From NCBI GenBank assembly GCA_009840355.1, contig VXNZ01000012.1, positions 41,426 to 105,425 of the forward strand: DNA of 64,000 nt. The letters are read 5' to 3'. Below, in pieces: positions 35,820 through 43,974 of the stretch; position 1 is the first letter of the stretch; the number at the start of each line of letters is the position of its first letter. This stretch comes from Chloroflexota bacterium (GTDB lineage Bacteria > Chloroflexota > Dehalococcoidia > Lucifugimonadales > JADFKI01). The position numbers were made by a program, and so were the translations under genes. Under the pieces are notes generated by a model. That model was not told the origin of the DNA, did no database searches, and saw nothing but the letters and a program-made list of their open reading frames with translations.

Positions 35820-36116
35820 ATGATTAAGGCGGGAACGAGATATATCACCCCATCGGGCGCGGAGCTTGTCGTTACGAAGGGTGGCGATGGCGTGCTGACG
35901 GACGGCGAGGTGCCGCTGCAAGAAAAGGATTCGAGCAACGGATTCGATGGCACGGCGACCAGCGCGGACGCCATGACTATCAACCTTGGCAGGCGCTATC
36001 AGTCCGACGAAGAGGGAGTTACGGTGTTGGTAACGAAGGCGGGACAGTGTGACCTGCGATACAACGGCGCGCCAATGGAAGTGCAGCAGCCGCGCAAGCT
36101 GCCATCCTCAGACTAG
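35820..36116 (+). CDS. Small protein with two desulforedoxin-like repeats lacking Cys ligands
   Basis: A 98-aa protein with two related units: AGTRYITPSGAELVVTKGGD then GVLTDGEVPLQ, and LGRRYQSDEEGVTVLVTKAG then CDLRYNGAPMEV. Their pattern resembles the desulfoferrodoxin N-terminal (desulforedoxin) domain, YKCxxCGxxxxV...GxLxCCGxPM, but three to four metal-binding Cys positions hold other residues and only one Cys remains. Iron binding is therefore unlikely. I do not know its function. The ATG at 35820 follows AGAAGGA; the frame extends 16 codons upstream. A terminator follows the gene. Confidence 0.65.
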   Translation: MIKAGTRYITPSGAELVVTKGGDGVLTDGEVPLQEKDSSNGFDGTATSADAMTINLGRRYQSDEEGVTVLVTKAGQCDLRYNGAPMEVQQPRKLPSSD

Positions 36117-36168
36117 CAGACGCCGTCGGTAAGAAGGCTGGTCGAAAGCGAATATACTGGCAAGACGA

Positions 36169-36200
36169 AGCCGCCCAAGCATGGGCGGCTCTTCTTTTGC
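36169..36200 (+). terminator. Intrinsic terminator
   Basis: AGCCGCCCA (36169-36177) and TGGGCGGCT (36182-36190) form a 9-bp stem with a 4-base loop, then CTTCTTTTG. It ends the 98-aa protein gene. Confidence 0.75.
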
Positions 36201-36271
36201 GCCTAGTGTCCCCTCTCCATTAAAGGGCAATGGCTAGGATTGGTGGCGATTTATATATGCCGAATCCAACT

Positions 36272-37138
36272 CTAGGCTCTGAAGCGTCTGATAACCTTAG
36301 CAGCCGAATCGTAATCGCGCTTGCCGCCGCCTAGTATTGGCGGCATCAGGTAGAAGGACGACATGCCTGCTGCCAAGAACGCGTCCACAGCGCGGCTGGC
36401 GATGTCCGCCGGCGAAACGCCCGCGTTTAGATCGTTGCTGACGGACTGCGGAATTTCGGTGAATGCTATGCTGCCCTGCGCCATAACTTGAATGCCGAAG
36501 AATATGGGTATTGGCAAGGCATCGCCGTAAGTCTGTGTGTATGCCTCACGGAAATGCAGAGGCGCGTTGGGCGAGAAGCCGGGCTGGGTGATGAAGAAAT
36601 GTGCGCCAGCGTCAATCTTGCGTTTAGCGAGCGCGACTTCGCGTTCAACAGGACGGCTGGTGTCGATTGCCGCGCCGATGCAGAAGTTGGTTGGCGCGTC
36701 GAATTGCCTGCCCCTGAAATCGATGCCGCTGTTCAGTGCGGCGATGGATCGGATTAGCGCGGTCGGGGTGCGGTCGTGAACGGGCTCCGTCTGTCGCAAT
36801 TCGCTTCCGGCGAAATCGTCGCCTCGCACGACGATGGTATTTTCCAGCCCTAACAGCGCAGCGCCGACAAGCAGGCTTTGCGCGGCGAGAATGTTCATGT
36901 CTCTGGTAGCGATGGTGAAAGCCACATCCATGCCTGTCGCTGACTTTATGGTATGCGCAGCGATCGCGGAATTGGCGTACACAGCCTTGCCAGGGTTGTA
37001 CGGGATCGATATGCAGTCCATGCCGAGCGATCTAACGGCGTCTATGCCATCGTAGAATGCGCCCCTAGGTGGCGAGAAATCGCAGATGAACACAGGGGCG
37101 CCGCGCGTGTGCGTGTGCAGGTCTGCGATTTTGGTCAT
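36272..37138 (-). CDS. Methylenetetrahydrofolate reductase-like protein (MetF family)
   Basis: A 288-aa (beta/alpha)8 flavoprotein of the MetF family, which reduces methylene-THF to methyl-THF for methionine synthesis or C1 transfer. Family marks include VFICDFSPPRG near residue 17, NTIVVRGDD, and IGAAIDTSRP followed by AGAHFFITQPGFS. At the position of the catalytic Glu of MetF (FEFFPPR in E. coli) an Asp is found (CDFSPPR). The cofactor could be FAD, or F420-linked in this lineage. No other folate genes lie nearby, so the function is likely but not certain. Confidence 0.82.
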   Translation of the reverse strand: MTKIADLHTHTRGAPVFICDFSPPRGAFYDGIDAVRSLGMDCISIPYNPGKAVYANSAIAAHTIKSATGMDVAFTIATRDMNILAAQSLLVGAALLGLENTIVVRGDDFAGSELRQTEPVHDRTPTALIRSIAALNSGIDFRGRQFDAPTNFCIGAAIDTSRPVEREVALAKRKIDAGAHFFITQPGFSPNAPLHFREAYTQTYGDALPIPIFFGIQVMAQGSIAFTEIPQSVSNDLNAGVSPADIASRAVDAFLAAGMSSFYLMPPILGGGKRDYDSAAKVIRRFRA

Positions 37139-37301
37139 ATCCGTGTCTCTACGGCTATTGTCTGCTAACCCTTGACTTGAGATTCATCAAAGCTTGTTGG
37201 CAAGGGCAAATGCTGGTCCGAGCAATAGACGTGAACTGCCGGCGGGACTGGAGGTATGTGCCATTGTGCCGCCGGCAATCCGTTGCAGTGTGAGTTGCGC
37301 G

Positions 37302-37784
37302 CTACTTCCAACCGAGTGAGCCGTTCCTTGAGGGCAGCAGAGAAATGCGGTGCCCGGACTCGCACTTGTAGCGCTCTTCGCGGACTTCTCGCCGTTTTCC
37401 GGACAACGACGACTGCGTCATCTCCTGGTGGCAGAAAGGGCAGCTGACGAGGTATATAGCGCGGTTGCGGAATCGCTGCAATTGCACGTGCGTCAACGTG
37501 TCAGACAACACATCAGACGAACCCGTATAGCGCAGCACATATTGCGTGCCCCTACTCATCAGACTTCGCTTTCGCTTGTGTGCGTTGGGCGGGACATAAG
37601 TGTAATCGACATACCCGCACTGAAGGCACTGAGGCTCGTCGTAGTTGATGCGAAGCGGCGTGTCGCAGCGCGGGCAGATCAGGTCGCCCTTGGGGGGAGC
37701 GACCTCGACGACTTGCGGCTTGCGCGCGACGTCCTGATACTCTTCTGGGCTATACGTATCGAATTCGTGAGCCTGAATAACCAT
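37302..37784 (-). CDS. Zinc-ribbon protein of unknown function
   Basis: A 160-aa protein with a classical CxxC..CxxC ribbon (CPRCDTPLRINYDEPQCLQC) near residue 35 and a second CxxC (CPFCHQEMTQ) followed by a CxxxH (RYKCESGH) in the C-terminal third. Between them lies a basic stretch (PPNAHKRKRSLMSRG). I do not recognise the family; nucleic-acid or protein binding is a general guess. The ATG at 37784 has GAGG six bases upstream, while an in-frame ATG at 37823 lacks a ribosome site. Confidence 0.65.
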   Translation of the reverse strand: MVIQAHEFDTYSPEEYQDVARKPQVVEVAPPKGDLICPRCDTPLRINYDEPQCLQCGYVDYTYVPPNAHKRKRSLMSRGTQYVLRYTGSSDVLSDTLTHVQLQRFRNRAIYLVSCPFCHQEMTQSSLSGKRREVREERYKCESGHRISLLPSRNGSLGWK

Positions 37785-37823
37785 CGCATCCTCTTCAATC
37801 CGCCTTACGGCATTCTCCGACAT

Positions 37824-38602
37824 GTTGTGGGGGGCTTTCGCCTTAACCGCCCTCCTGAAAAATGGCGCAAAAGTCCCCCAGACAAGATGTCACTCGAAAT
37901 TTCCGCTCGCCTTTCGGCAAGCATGAACCCATAGATTGCCGCCGAATGCCCGGCAGCTCGTGTGTCGAAAGTCCCTTAACTTCCTGTGGATACGGTCAAT
38001 GAAGAGCGCCCCTTACCGGCTCCTCACTCCACATAGCAGCGCGAGATTTGCGCGTCCACATGACACCCGAAAAAATCTATTGGAAAAGTGTTAAACAAAG
38101 GCTAAAACTTACCTCAAATGACTGTCAAGGCGAAAATCCCTGATTTTCAGGCAATTTTAGGTGAGTCTCTACACGCCTGTAACACCGTGTTCAGCACGAT
38201 TCACCAGTCAAACTAGGCAGGCAGAGAAGGGTATCCACAGCAAAACGACAGGGCACCTTGATTTGTTGCTTGCGGTGCGGAATTAGGCTTGCTCATGGCG
38301 TCTCTGAGTGCTCATAAATCTGCATCAACTCGCGAAATGTGCGGACATTTAATCTAATTGCCCGCATTCAAACACCCAACAGAGATTGTGAATTGCCTTA
38401 ATGTTCAGATGCCCCAAAATATATACTGACATTCTTATAATTGCACTTTATACATAGCATATTGCCTAGTTAATACATATTTTATTCATCAGTCTATGAA
38501 ACCTTCCGTTTCGCTCGCTGCATTTGATGCAAATTTATCTCCATTTTGCCCTTCCCTATAGGGGAATGGAGCTCTTCAGATAACCAAGCCGGCCGTTTTC
38601 AT
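37824..38602. other. AT-rich gene-free stretch with DnaA-box-like sites
   Basis: About 780 bases with no convincing gene. Two sites, TGTGGATAC (37985-37993) and GTATCCACA (38231-38239), differ from the DnaA box TTATCCACA by one base and lie in opposite directions, forming a 10-bp inverted repeat with their neighbours. A hairpin CCTGATTTTCAGG (38139-38151) lies between. From 38400 to 38500 the DNA is strongly AT-rich. It could be an origin, a long promoter region or decayed sequence; I cannot decide. Confidence 0.35.
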
Positions 38603-38631
38603 TTGACACTCAACCCACAGGCTAATAACAT
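38603..38631 (+). promoter_or_regulatory. Promoter for etfB
   Basis: A perfect TTGACA (38603-38608) is followed after 17 bases by TAACAT (38626-38631), giving a leader of about 93 bases before the etfB ATG. Confidence 0.5.
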
Positions 38632-38730
38632 TCGGATAGGCGGATTGCACGATGGCGAGACGCCGCAGATAGACAATGTATTCACATCGGAAAGTCAACA
38701 CAATTGGGACAAGCAGAGTAGAGAGAATCC

Positions 38731-39531
38731 ATGGCGATCAACATAATTGTGTGCGTGAAGCAGGTGATGGATCCAGAGACGCCCGCTTCCGCCTTCAACA
38801 TCGACCCGGATGCGAAGAAAGTCGTTCCTGCGCCGGGGATACCGCCGGTCGTCAACGGCTTTGACGAGAACGCTGTCGAGGCTGCGCTGCGGCTAAAGGA
38901 CAACGGCGACGCGGCGAAGATTACAGTCATATCCATCGGCAACGGCTTCGTGATGGATGTGATGAAAAAGCCGCTTTCGATGGGAGCGGACGAACTCGTG
39001 CTCATCGACGACGAAGGGCTGGACGGCCTTGACGCCTTCGCCACTGCAACGGTGCTGACGGAAGCGATCAAAAAGGTCGGCGAGTACGACCTCGTGCTGT
39101 GCGGCAGGCAGGCATCCGACTGGGATCAGGCGCACGTGCCGCTGGGCATCGCGGAGATGCTTGAGTTGCCGTGCATCACGTTGGCGCAGAACATTGAAGT
39201 TGTGGACGACGGCCTCATCGTGCAGCGTGCGCTGACGGACGGATACGAAGTCGTCGAGGCGCCTATGCCCACGCTGGTCACGGTCACAAACGAACTGGGC
39301 GAGCCGCGCTACCCGACTCTGCGCGGCATTATGCAGGCGAGCCGCAAGCAGCCGACGAACTGGAGCACCGCCGATGTCGGTTTGGATGCGTCCGCGCTCG
39401 AACCAAAGCTGACGCTGACTGAACTGTACATCCCGGTCAGCGATAATCAAGTTGAAGTAATTGAAGGCGAGGACGACGCTGACGCTGGCAGGAAGCTTGC
39501 GCTGCGGCTGCGCGAAGAACGGCTCATTTAG
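38731..39531 (+). CDS. etfB: Electron transfer flavoprotein subunit beta
   Basis: A 266-aa ETF beta chain, which binds AMP and part of the FAD site of the ETF dimer that carries electrons from acyl-CoA and other dehydrogenases to the quinone pool. Seen are IIVCVKQVMDPETP at the start, ISIGNG, ADELVLIDDE and the ADGYEVVEAPMPTLVTVTNELGEPRYPTLRGIMQA-type block (its core TVTNELGEPRYPTLRGI is textbook). The C-terminal 25 residues read as the usual recognition-loop end. etfA lies 358 bases downstream with its own promoter. Confidence 0.95.
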   Translation: MAINIIVCVKQVMDPETPASAFNIDPDAKKVVPAPGIPPVVNGFDENAVEAALRLKDNGDAAKITVISIGNGFVMDVMKKPLSMGADELVLIDDEGLDGLDAFATATVLTEAIKKVGEYDLVLCGRQASDWDQAHVPLGIAEMLELPCITLAQNIEVVDDGLIVQRALTDGYEVVEAPMPTLVTVTNELGEPRYPTLRGIMQASRKQPTNWSTADVGLDASALEPKLTLTELYIPVSDNQVEVIEGEDDADAGRKLALRLREERLI

Positions 39532-39650
39532 CCCCTTCGCTTGACTGGCGAAGATGGTTAGGATGAGGCGTGTCTCGGCGCGAATGGAACTATGCCCACC
39601 ACTATATGCAGGCATATGGGCATGAGACGAATTCACGAATGCAACTTATT

Positions 39651-39733
39651 CCTGTCATCTCGAGCGAAGCGAAAAATCTAGAGTCGGAAACAGGTATGCA
39701 TGCGAAGATTTCAGATTCCTCACTGCGTTCGGG
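39651..39733. repeat. REP-like imperfect inverted repeat
   Basis: CGAGCGAAGCGAAAAATCT (39661-39679) and AGATTCCTCACTGCGTTCG (39713-39731) are imperfect inverted copies that resemble the widely dispersed GAGCGAAGCGAAGAATCT repeat of many bacterial genomes. It fills much of the etfB-etfA spacer. The family resemblance is from memory. Confidence 0.5.
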
Positions 39734-39771
39734 AAAGATCTGTGAAATCGTCTCATGAGCACTTAGAAATA

Positions 39772-39800
39772 TAGACGGCGACCGAACGGGATGATATAAT
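39772..39800 (+). promoter_or_regulatory. Promoter for etfA
   Basis: TAGACG (39772-39777) and a perfect TATAAT (39795-39800) with upstream TGA are 17 bases apart. This gives etfA its own start, about 83 bases before the ATG. Confidence 0.6.
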
Positions 39801-39889
39801 CTCGCGTTCTGTCTTGATATTCCTACCTTTTCTGTCTGCTCAACGCAGGGCAGGCGATAAGGAAACATAGACAAGTGGAGAATTGAGAT

Positions 39890-40879
39890 ATGGCAGGGGT
39901 TCTTGTTGTAGGCGAACTGAATGGCGATGCACTGCAGAGCATCACGGGCGAACTGCTTGCCGCCGGACGCGGCATCGGCGACGCGAGCGGCGAAGAAGTC
40001 GCCGTCGTGCTGCTGAATGGCAGCGAGGCGGCAGGACAGGCGGCGATTGCGCTTGGCGCGGACAAGGCATACTTGGCGCAGGACGATGTGCTCGCCGATT
40101 TGCAGTTGGACGCGCAGGTTGCCGCGCTTGCGATGGTGTGCAACGAAGCGCAGCCATCGGTCGTGCTGGTTGGGCGCACGCTCTCCGGCCGCGATGTCGG
40201 ACCGCGACTCGCGTTTAGGCTTGGCGTTGGCTTGGCGCAGGACTGCCTAGAAGTCGAAGCAGACGGCGACAGCGGGAAGGTCGTTGCGGTGCGCCCGGTT
40301 TACGGCGGCAACGCTCTGGCGAAGGTAACATTCCCGGATGCCAGCCCGCAGATGGTCGTATTGCGTGCCAAGGCATACGAACCGCTGGACGCTGACGATT
40401 CGCGAACCGGCGAAATCGTCGTCGTCAACACCAATCTTGACCCGTCCGTCGTGAAGGCGCGGCTGGTGGAGACGGTGCGGCAGGAATCCGAAGGCGTGCG
40501 GCTCGAAGACGCGAACGTCGTCATTGGCGGCGGCAGAGGGCTTGGCGGTCCGGAGCCGTTCGACCAGCTCGAAGACTTGGCGGGACTGCTTGGCGGCGCG
40601 GTCGGCGCATCGCGCGCAGTGTGCGACGCAGGCTGGCTCGACCACAGCTACCAAGTAGGCTTGACCGGCAAGACCATCACGCCCGACCTGTACATCACGG
40701 TTGGCATATCCGGCGCGAGCCAGCATATGGCGGGTTGCTCGGCGTCCAAGAATATCGTCGCCATCAACCGAGACGAGGACGCCAACATTTTCAAGAGCGC
40801 CAGCTTCGGCGTCGTCGGCGACTGGAAGAACGTCCTGCCATCGTTCATCGAGACAGTGCGCGAGCTTGTGGATTCATAG
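39890..40879 (+). CDS. etfA: Electron transfer flavoprotein subunit alpha
   Basis: A 329-aa ETF alpha chain that binds most of the FAD. The N-terminal half shows AVVLLNGSEAAGQAAIALGADKAYL and SGRDVGPRLAFRLG. The C-terminal FAD domain has VVIGGGRGLGGPEPF, LGGAVGASRAVCDAGW, YQVGLTGKTITPDLY and GISGASQHMAG, then IVAINRDEDANIFKSASFGVVGD. All are hallmarks of EtfA. It is followed 32 bases later by a 148-aa unknown gene on the same strand. Confidence 0.96.
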   Translation: MAGVLVVGELNGDALQSITGELLAAGRGIGDASGEEVAVVLLNGSEAAGQAAIALGADKAYLAQDDVLADLQLDAQVAALAMVCNEAQPSVVLVGRTLSGRDVGPRLAFRLGVGLAQDCLEVEADGDSGKVVAVRPVYGGNALAKVTFPDASPQMVVLRAKAYEPLDADDSRTGEIVVVNTNLDPSVVKARLVETVRQESEGVRLEDANVVIGGGRGLGGPEPFDQLEDLAGLLGGAVGASRAVCDAGWLDHSYQVGLTGKTITPDLYITVGISGASQHMAGCSASKNIVAINRDEDANIFKSASFGVVGDWKNVLPSFIETVRELVDS

Positions 40880-40911
40880 TTAGTGACAATCTGAGCAAGG
40901 AGTCGTGATTT

Positions 40912-41358
40912 ATGAACAGCGATTTCCTGTTCGACATAGACGGGATGCTGAATTCGATAGAAAGCGCGGATGTGATTTCCGTGTTCTTCCCATCCTTTCG
41001 CAAAGCGCTGGTTGTTGACCCGCGCAGCAACGACAGACACGCGCCGATGGTGCAGATTGCGCCGATGGCGGCGTCTCCGCGGGAGCGGCTGCGTCTCATC
41101 CGGCGCCAACGGCCCGGCTTACCGCGAGTGCGAAACCTCGCGGTGATTCCGTGGACGCGCTATGTGGACAGTTTGGTGCGACTGGGATTGTGGGACAGGC
41201 TGATAGAGCGGCTTGAGCGCGCCGATGCCAACGAGGCGATCGACGAATGCGAGCGAGCGCTCATCGAACTGCGCGAAATGGAACGCGACGAGCACGTGAA
41301 CGCCATACTAGGCAAGAACTACCACACAATCTGGTCTGCGGACGGCAATCAGTCGTAA
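40912..41358 (+). CDS. Hypothetical protein behind etfA
   Basis: A 148-aa soluble protein I do not recognise. It is Arg-rich in the middle (ERLRLIRRQRPGLPRVR) and helical towards the end (LIERLERADANEAIDECERALIELREMERDEHV). AAGGAG lies 9 bases before the ATG, and the 32-base spacing suggests co-transcription with etfA. Its last 3 codons overlap the end of the GIY-YIG relic on the other strand. A regulatory or partner role for ETF is only a guess. Confidence 0.6.
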   Translation: MNSDFLFDIDGMLNSIESADVISVFFPSFRKALVVDPRSNDRHAPMVQIAPMAASPRERLRLIRRQRPGLPRVRNLAVIPWTRYVDSLVRLGLWDRLIERLERADANEAIDECERALIELREMERDEHVNAILGKNYHTIWSADGNQS

Positions 41359-41653
41359 TCGACCTCTCTGATGAGGTCTTGAAATCTGACTACCATTCGT
41401 CGGATTTCGCGTGGGTTGCCATCGACAAGTTTCTTCAGTTCGACTTCGCGCGCAGTCGCGAGAAGGCATCTGCGCAAACCAGACCAGCTTGGGGTTCTTC
41501 CCCGCAGTCGATTTGGTATTGCCGACCCGGTGCTCAGATATTCTCTCGCGTAAATCTTGCGTCTGCCCGACGTAGAAACGACCGCCGTCCATCTTCAAGA
41601 TCTAGACGAAGAACTCGGTAGCCGTCGCGTCTCGCTTGTCCCGCCTGTGCCAC
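41349..41653 (-). pseudogene. GIY-YIG nuclease family gene, disrupted
   Basis: Read on the minus strand, a short GIY-YIG protein can be followed: ILKMDGGRFYVGQTQDLRER, then ISEHRVGNTKSTAGKNPKLV and WFAQ, and, in another frame, VELKKLVDGNPREIRRMVVR then FQDLIREVDYD and a stop at 41349-41351. Between the two halves a frameshift is needed (near 41450-41475). An in-frame TAG near 41606 and a second frame change separate the natural N-terminus (GQARRDGYRV, GTG near 41653). The product family cuts DNA or RNA, but this copy cannot be functional as read. Confidence 0.72.
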
Positions 41654-41896
41654 GCTTAACTGCCGCACCTCGGATACTTGCCCGGAAAAGATTGCTTACT
41701 CCGGACACCGGTTGCAACTCTCTTCCAATCAGGCAGACGATTCTACTCCCCCTCTTTCATCTTTTGATCCTAGTGCAAAATGATGACAGTCGCATCAATT
41801 GCTTGTCAATTGGCTTTGAGTGGTAATATAAAGCGGTTCACTATTGCCTCTCATCAGCACAATTGAATCGCCAGCAATGTGTAGCAAGGTCCCAAT
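41654..41896. other. Short spacer
   Basis: About 240 bases between the GIY-YIG relic and the acetyltransferase gene. No clear promoter or repeat was found. Confidence 0.4.
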
Positions 41897-42424
41897 ATGA
41901 GCATGCAGATACGACCGCTTACTGAGGCGGACGCCGAAGCTTACAATGCACTGCGGCTTCGTGCGCTGAAGGAGCATCCGGCGGCGTTTGCGCAGCCTTA
42001 CGAGTCGCAGGCGGCAACTCCGATGGCGGATGTGGCGCGTCGGCTGCGCGAGACGGCCGACGCACCGCACGATTTTGTTCTTGGCGTCTTCTTGGGCGAT
42101 GCGCTTATTGGAATGGTGGGATTCCGGCGTGAGCGCGGCGAGCGCGTGCTGCACAAGGGCAGCATTTGGGGAATGTACATTGCCGCCGAAGCGCAGGGAC
42201 AGGGTTTGGGACGCGCGCTGATGCTCGATGCAATCCGGCGTGCGAAAGAGATGCCCGGCTTACGGCAGATAGGGCTGGGCGTCATCAGCGGCAATGCCTA
42301 CGCCCGCAGACTGTACACATCGCTCGGATTCCAATCTTGCGGGATAGAACGGCGTTCCATCTTGGTGAACGGCGAGTATCACGACGACGAGTATATGCAG
42401 CTATTCCTAGACGACTCTGAATAG
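41897..42424 (+). CDS. GNAT family N-acetyltransferase
   Basis: A 175-aa acetyltransferase that moves acetyl groups from acetyl-CoA to an amine. The acetyl-CoA site is AAEAQGQGLGRALM (the Q/RxxGxG/A motif, residues 95-108), preceded by the strand HKGSIWGMYI. Further family features are LGVISGNAYARRLYTSLGF. The substrate is unknown; antibiotics, proteins and small amines are all possible. It converges on an SDR gene with 22 bases between. Confidence 0.88.
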   Translation: MSMQIRPLTEADAEAYNALRLRALKEHPAAFAQPYESQAATPMADVARRLRETADAPHDFVLGVFLGDALIGMVGFRRERGERVLHKGSIWGMYIAAEAQGQGLGRALMLDAIRRAKEMPGLRQIGLGVISGNAYARRLYTSLGFQSCGIERRSILVNGEYHDDEYMQLFLDDSE

Positions 42425-42446
42425 GCATGGCGAGACTTGCGCTGCC

Positions 42447-43244
42447 CTAGTTCATACGCGTGCCGCCGTTTACGTTGAGCGACTGCCCGGTGATGTTCAG
42501 CGCATCGTCGGACGCGAAGAACGCCACCGCCTTGCCGATGTCCTCCGGCGTTTGCTCCCTTCCAAGCGGGCAGCGTTCCTTGATGGCGGCGTCGAAAATT
42601 TCGCGCGGCGTCAGGTCTTGCTGCTCTGGATTATTGCGCTTGGCGCGATCGGCAATGCGCTCCCACATCGGCGTCCAAATACTGCCTGGGCAAATCACAT
42701 TCACATTGATGTTGCACGGCGCGAGTTCAAGCGCATACGATTGCGTGAGGTGAATCACGGCTGCCTTTGATGCGCCATACGCGCCGCCGCCGGCACCGTC
42801 TCGCCCGCCGTGAGACGCGATGTTCACAATCTTGCCCGAGCGCCGACTTTTCATATGCGGGCTGACAGCATCCGACACGAGCGCCGTGCCCTTCACATTG
42901 ACATCGAATGTCAGATCCCAGTCTTCTTCACGAGACCAGGTCGTCTCTTCAAAGCCCGGCGCGCCAATTACACCCGCCGCGTTCACCAGAATGTCGATGC
43001 GCCCGAAGTCGGCTAAGGTTTGCGTCACCATCTCGACGAGTTGCGATTGGACCGTTACATTCGCTTGATATGCCTTCGCGACGCGTCCGAGATCTTCGAT
43101 TTCCTCAGCAGTGTGCCGAGCGCCGGCAATGTCGATGTCACACAACGCCACATCTGCGCCGCGCTCAGCCAGCACTAACGCGATGCCCTTGCCCAGACCA
43201 CGCGCGCCGCCTGTAACTAGTGCAACTTTGTCTTCTAGCTGCAT
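42447..43244 (-). CDS. Short-chain dehydrogenase/reductase (SDR)
   Basis: A 265-aa classical SDR. It has TGGARGLGKGIA (cofactor), NAAG, KIVNIASHGG (catalytic Ser) and YGASK (active-site Tyr/Lys), and the ALNITGQSLNVNGGTRMN end common to 3-oxoacyl-ACP reductase-like SDRs. GGAGGCG stands before the ATG at 43244; the frame continues 39 codons upstream with no coding character. Part of a cluster with an NTF2-like protein and a GMC oxidoreductase, hence perhaps one catabolic function. Confidence 0.88.
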   Translation of the reverse strand: MQLEDKVALVTGGARGLGKGIALVLAERGADVALCDIDIAGARHTAEEIEDLGRVAKAYQANVTVQSQLVEMVTQTLADFGRIDILVNAAGVIGAPGFEETTWSREEDWDLTFDVNVKGTALVSDAVSPHMKSRRSGKIVNIASHGGRDGAGGGAYGASKAAVIHLTQSYALELAPCNINVNVICPGSIWTPMWERIADRAKRNNPEQQDLTPREIFDAAIKERCPLGREQTPEDIGKAVAFFASDDALNITGQSLNVNGGTRMN

Positions 43245-43446
43245 ATGACGCCTCCAATTCTGTTCAATGTCATTAAGCCCTTCCCCCTGGTGGCGAAGTA
43301 GAGGGTGGAGGTGAGGTAAGTCAGCATTAGTGGATTCGCAGAGAGCCGTAGCCTTATTCAAGATACTAAGACAGGGGCTATTTCAATCCAATCTCTGACA
43401 TCGCTTGCGTATAGATTTCAACGGCGCCTTGCCTATCTCAATCTCA

Positions 43447-43896
43447 CTAATCGCCTGTGCCGAATGTGCGTGGTGGTGTACCGGGGAACAGCGAGAAATG
43501 CGTGTGCACGGCCAGCCAAACCCTATCGCGCCGTTCGAGTGCGACGGTGGCGCGTCCGGGTCGGTAGAATGGCTTGTGATTGCCGTCGAAGCCGACGGAA
43601 GTCCAGGTAACCATGCCCCACGCCATATCGCCCCTGCCCATCGCATGGACATTTTCCAGATCCATCTTGAAATTGCTTATGTTGCCCCAGATGCTCTCCC
43701 ACTGTCCCTCGCGCAGCGGCTTGCGTCCGCGCACGATGTCCATTGCCGTGCCGAACGACGCCACATCGTCGGCGACTATGAGCTCGGCTGTGTCGTAATC
43801 GGCCGCCGCGCAGTATCGCTCCAGCAACGCGAACCATTGGCGCACGGCTTCGGCGTGGTCATCTGTGGTGATGGGCGGATCTGCGGAGTTTGTCAT
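43447..43896 (-). CDS. SnoaL/NTF2-like protein (DUF4440 type)
   Basis: A 149-aa protein of the NTF2-like alpha-beta barrel superfamily. Seen are VRQWFALLERYCAAADYDTAE then LIVADDVASFGTAMD, and GDMAWGMVTWTS, with a C-terminal RVWLAVHTHFSLFPG. These domains bind small ligands or act as isomerases/dehydratases; nothing fixes the role here. The ATG at 43896 (GAGG 8 bases upstream) is preferred to 43965. It lies directly behind the GMC oxidoreductase gene, so one message is likely. Confidence 0.78.
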   Translation of the reverse strand: MTNSADPPITTDDHAEAVRQWFALLERYCAAADYDTAELIVADDVASFGTAMDIVRGRKPLREGQWESIWGNISNFKMDLENVHAMGRGDMAWGMVTWTSVGFDGNHKPFYRPGRATVALERRDRVWLAVHTHFSLFPGTPPRTFGTGD

Positions 43897-43974
43897 CGGG
43901 TTGTCCTCATCTATTGGCGGCGATTTGCCGCGTTGAAACTCTGGCATGCATGCATGAAGGGACACTTGGCTAGC

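Noticed and set aside
37165..37365. 66-codon minus-strand frame between MetF-like and zinc-ribbon genes
   Set aside because: It overlaps the end of the zinc-ribbon gene and lacks a ribosome site.
38546..38746. 66-codon plus-strand frame before etfB
   Set aside because: It overlaps the etfB promoter and leader and has no ribosome site or recognisable pattern.
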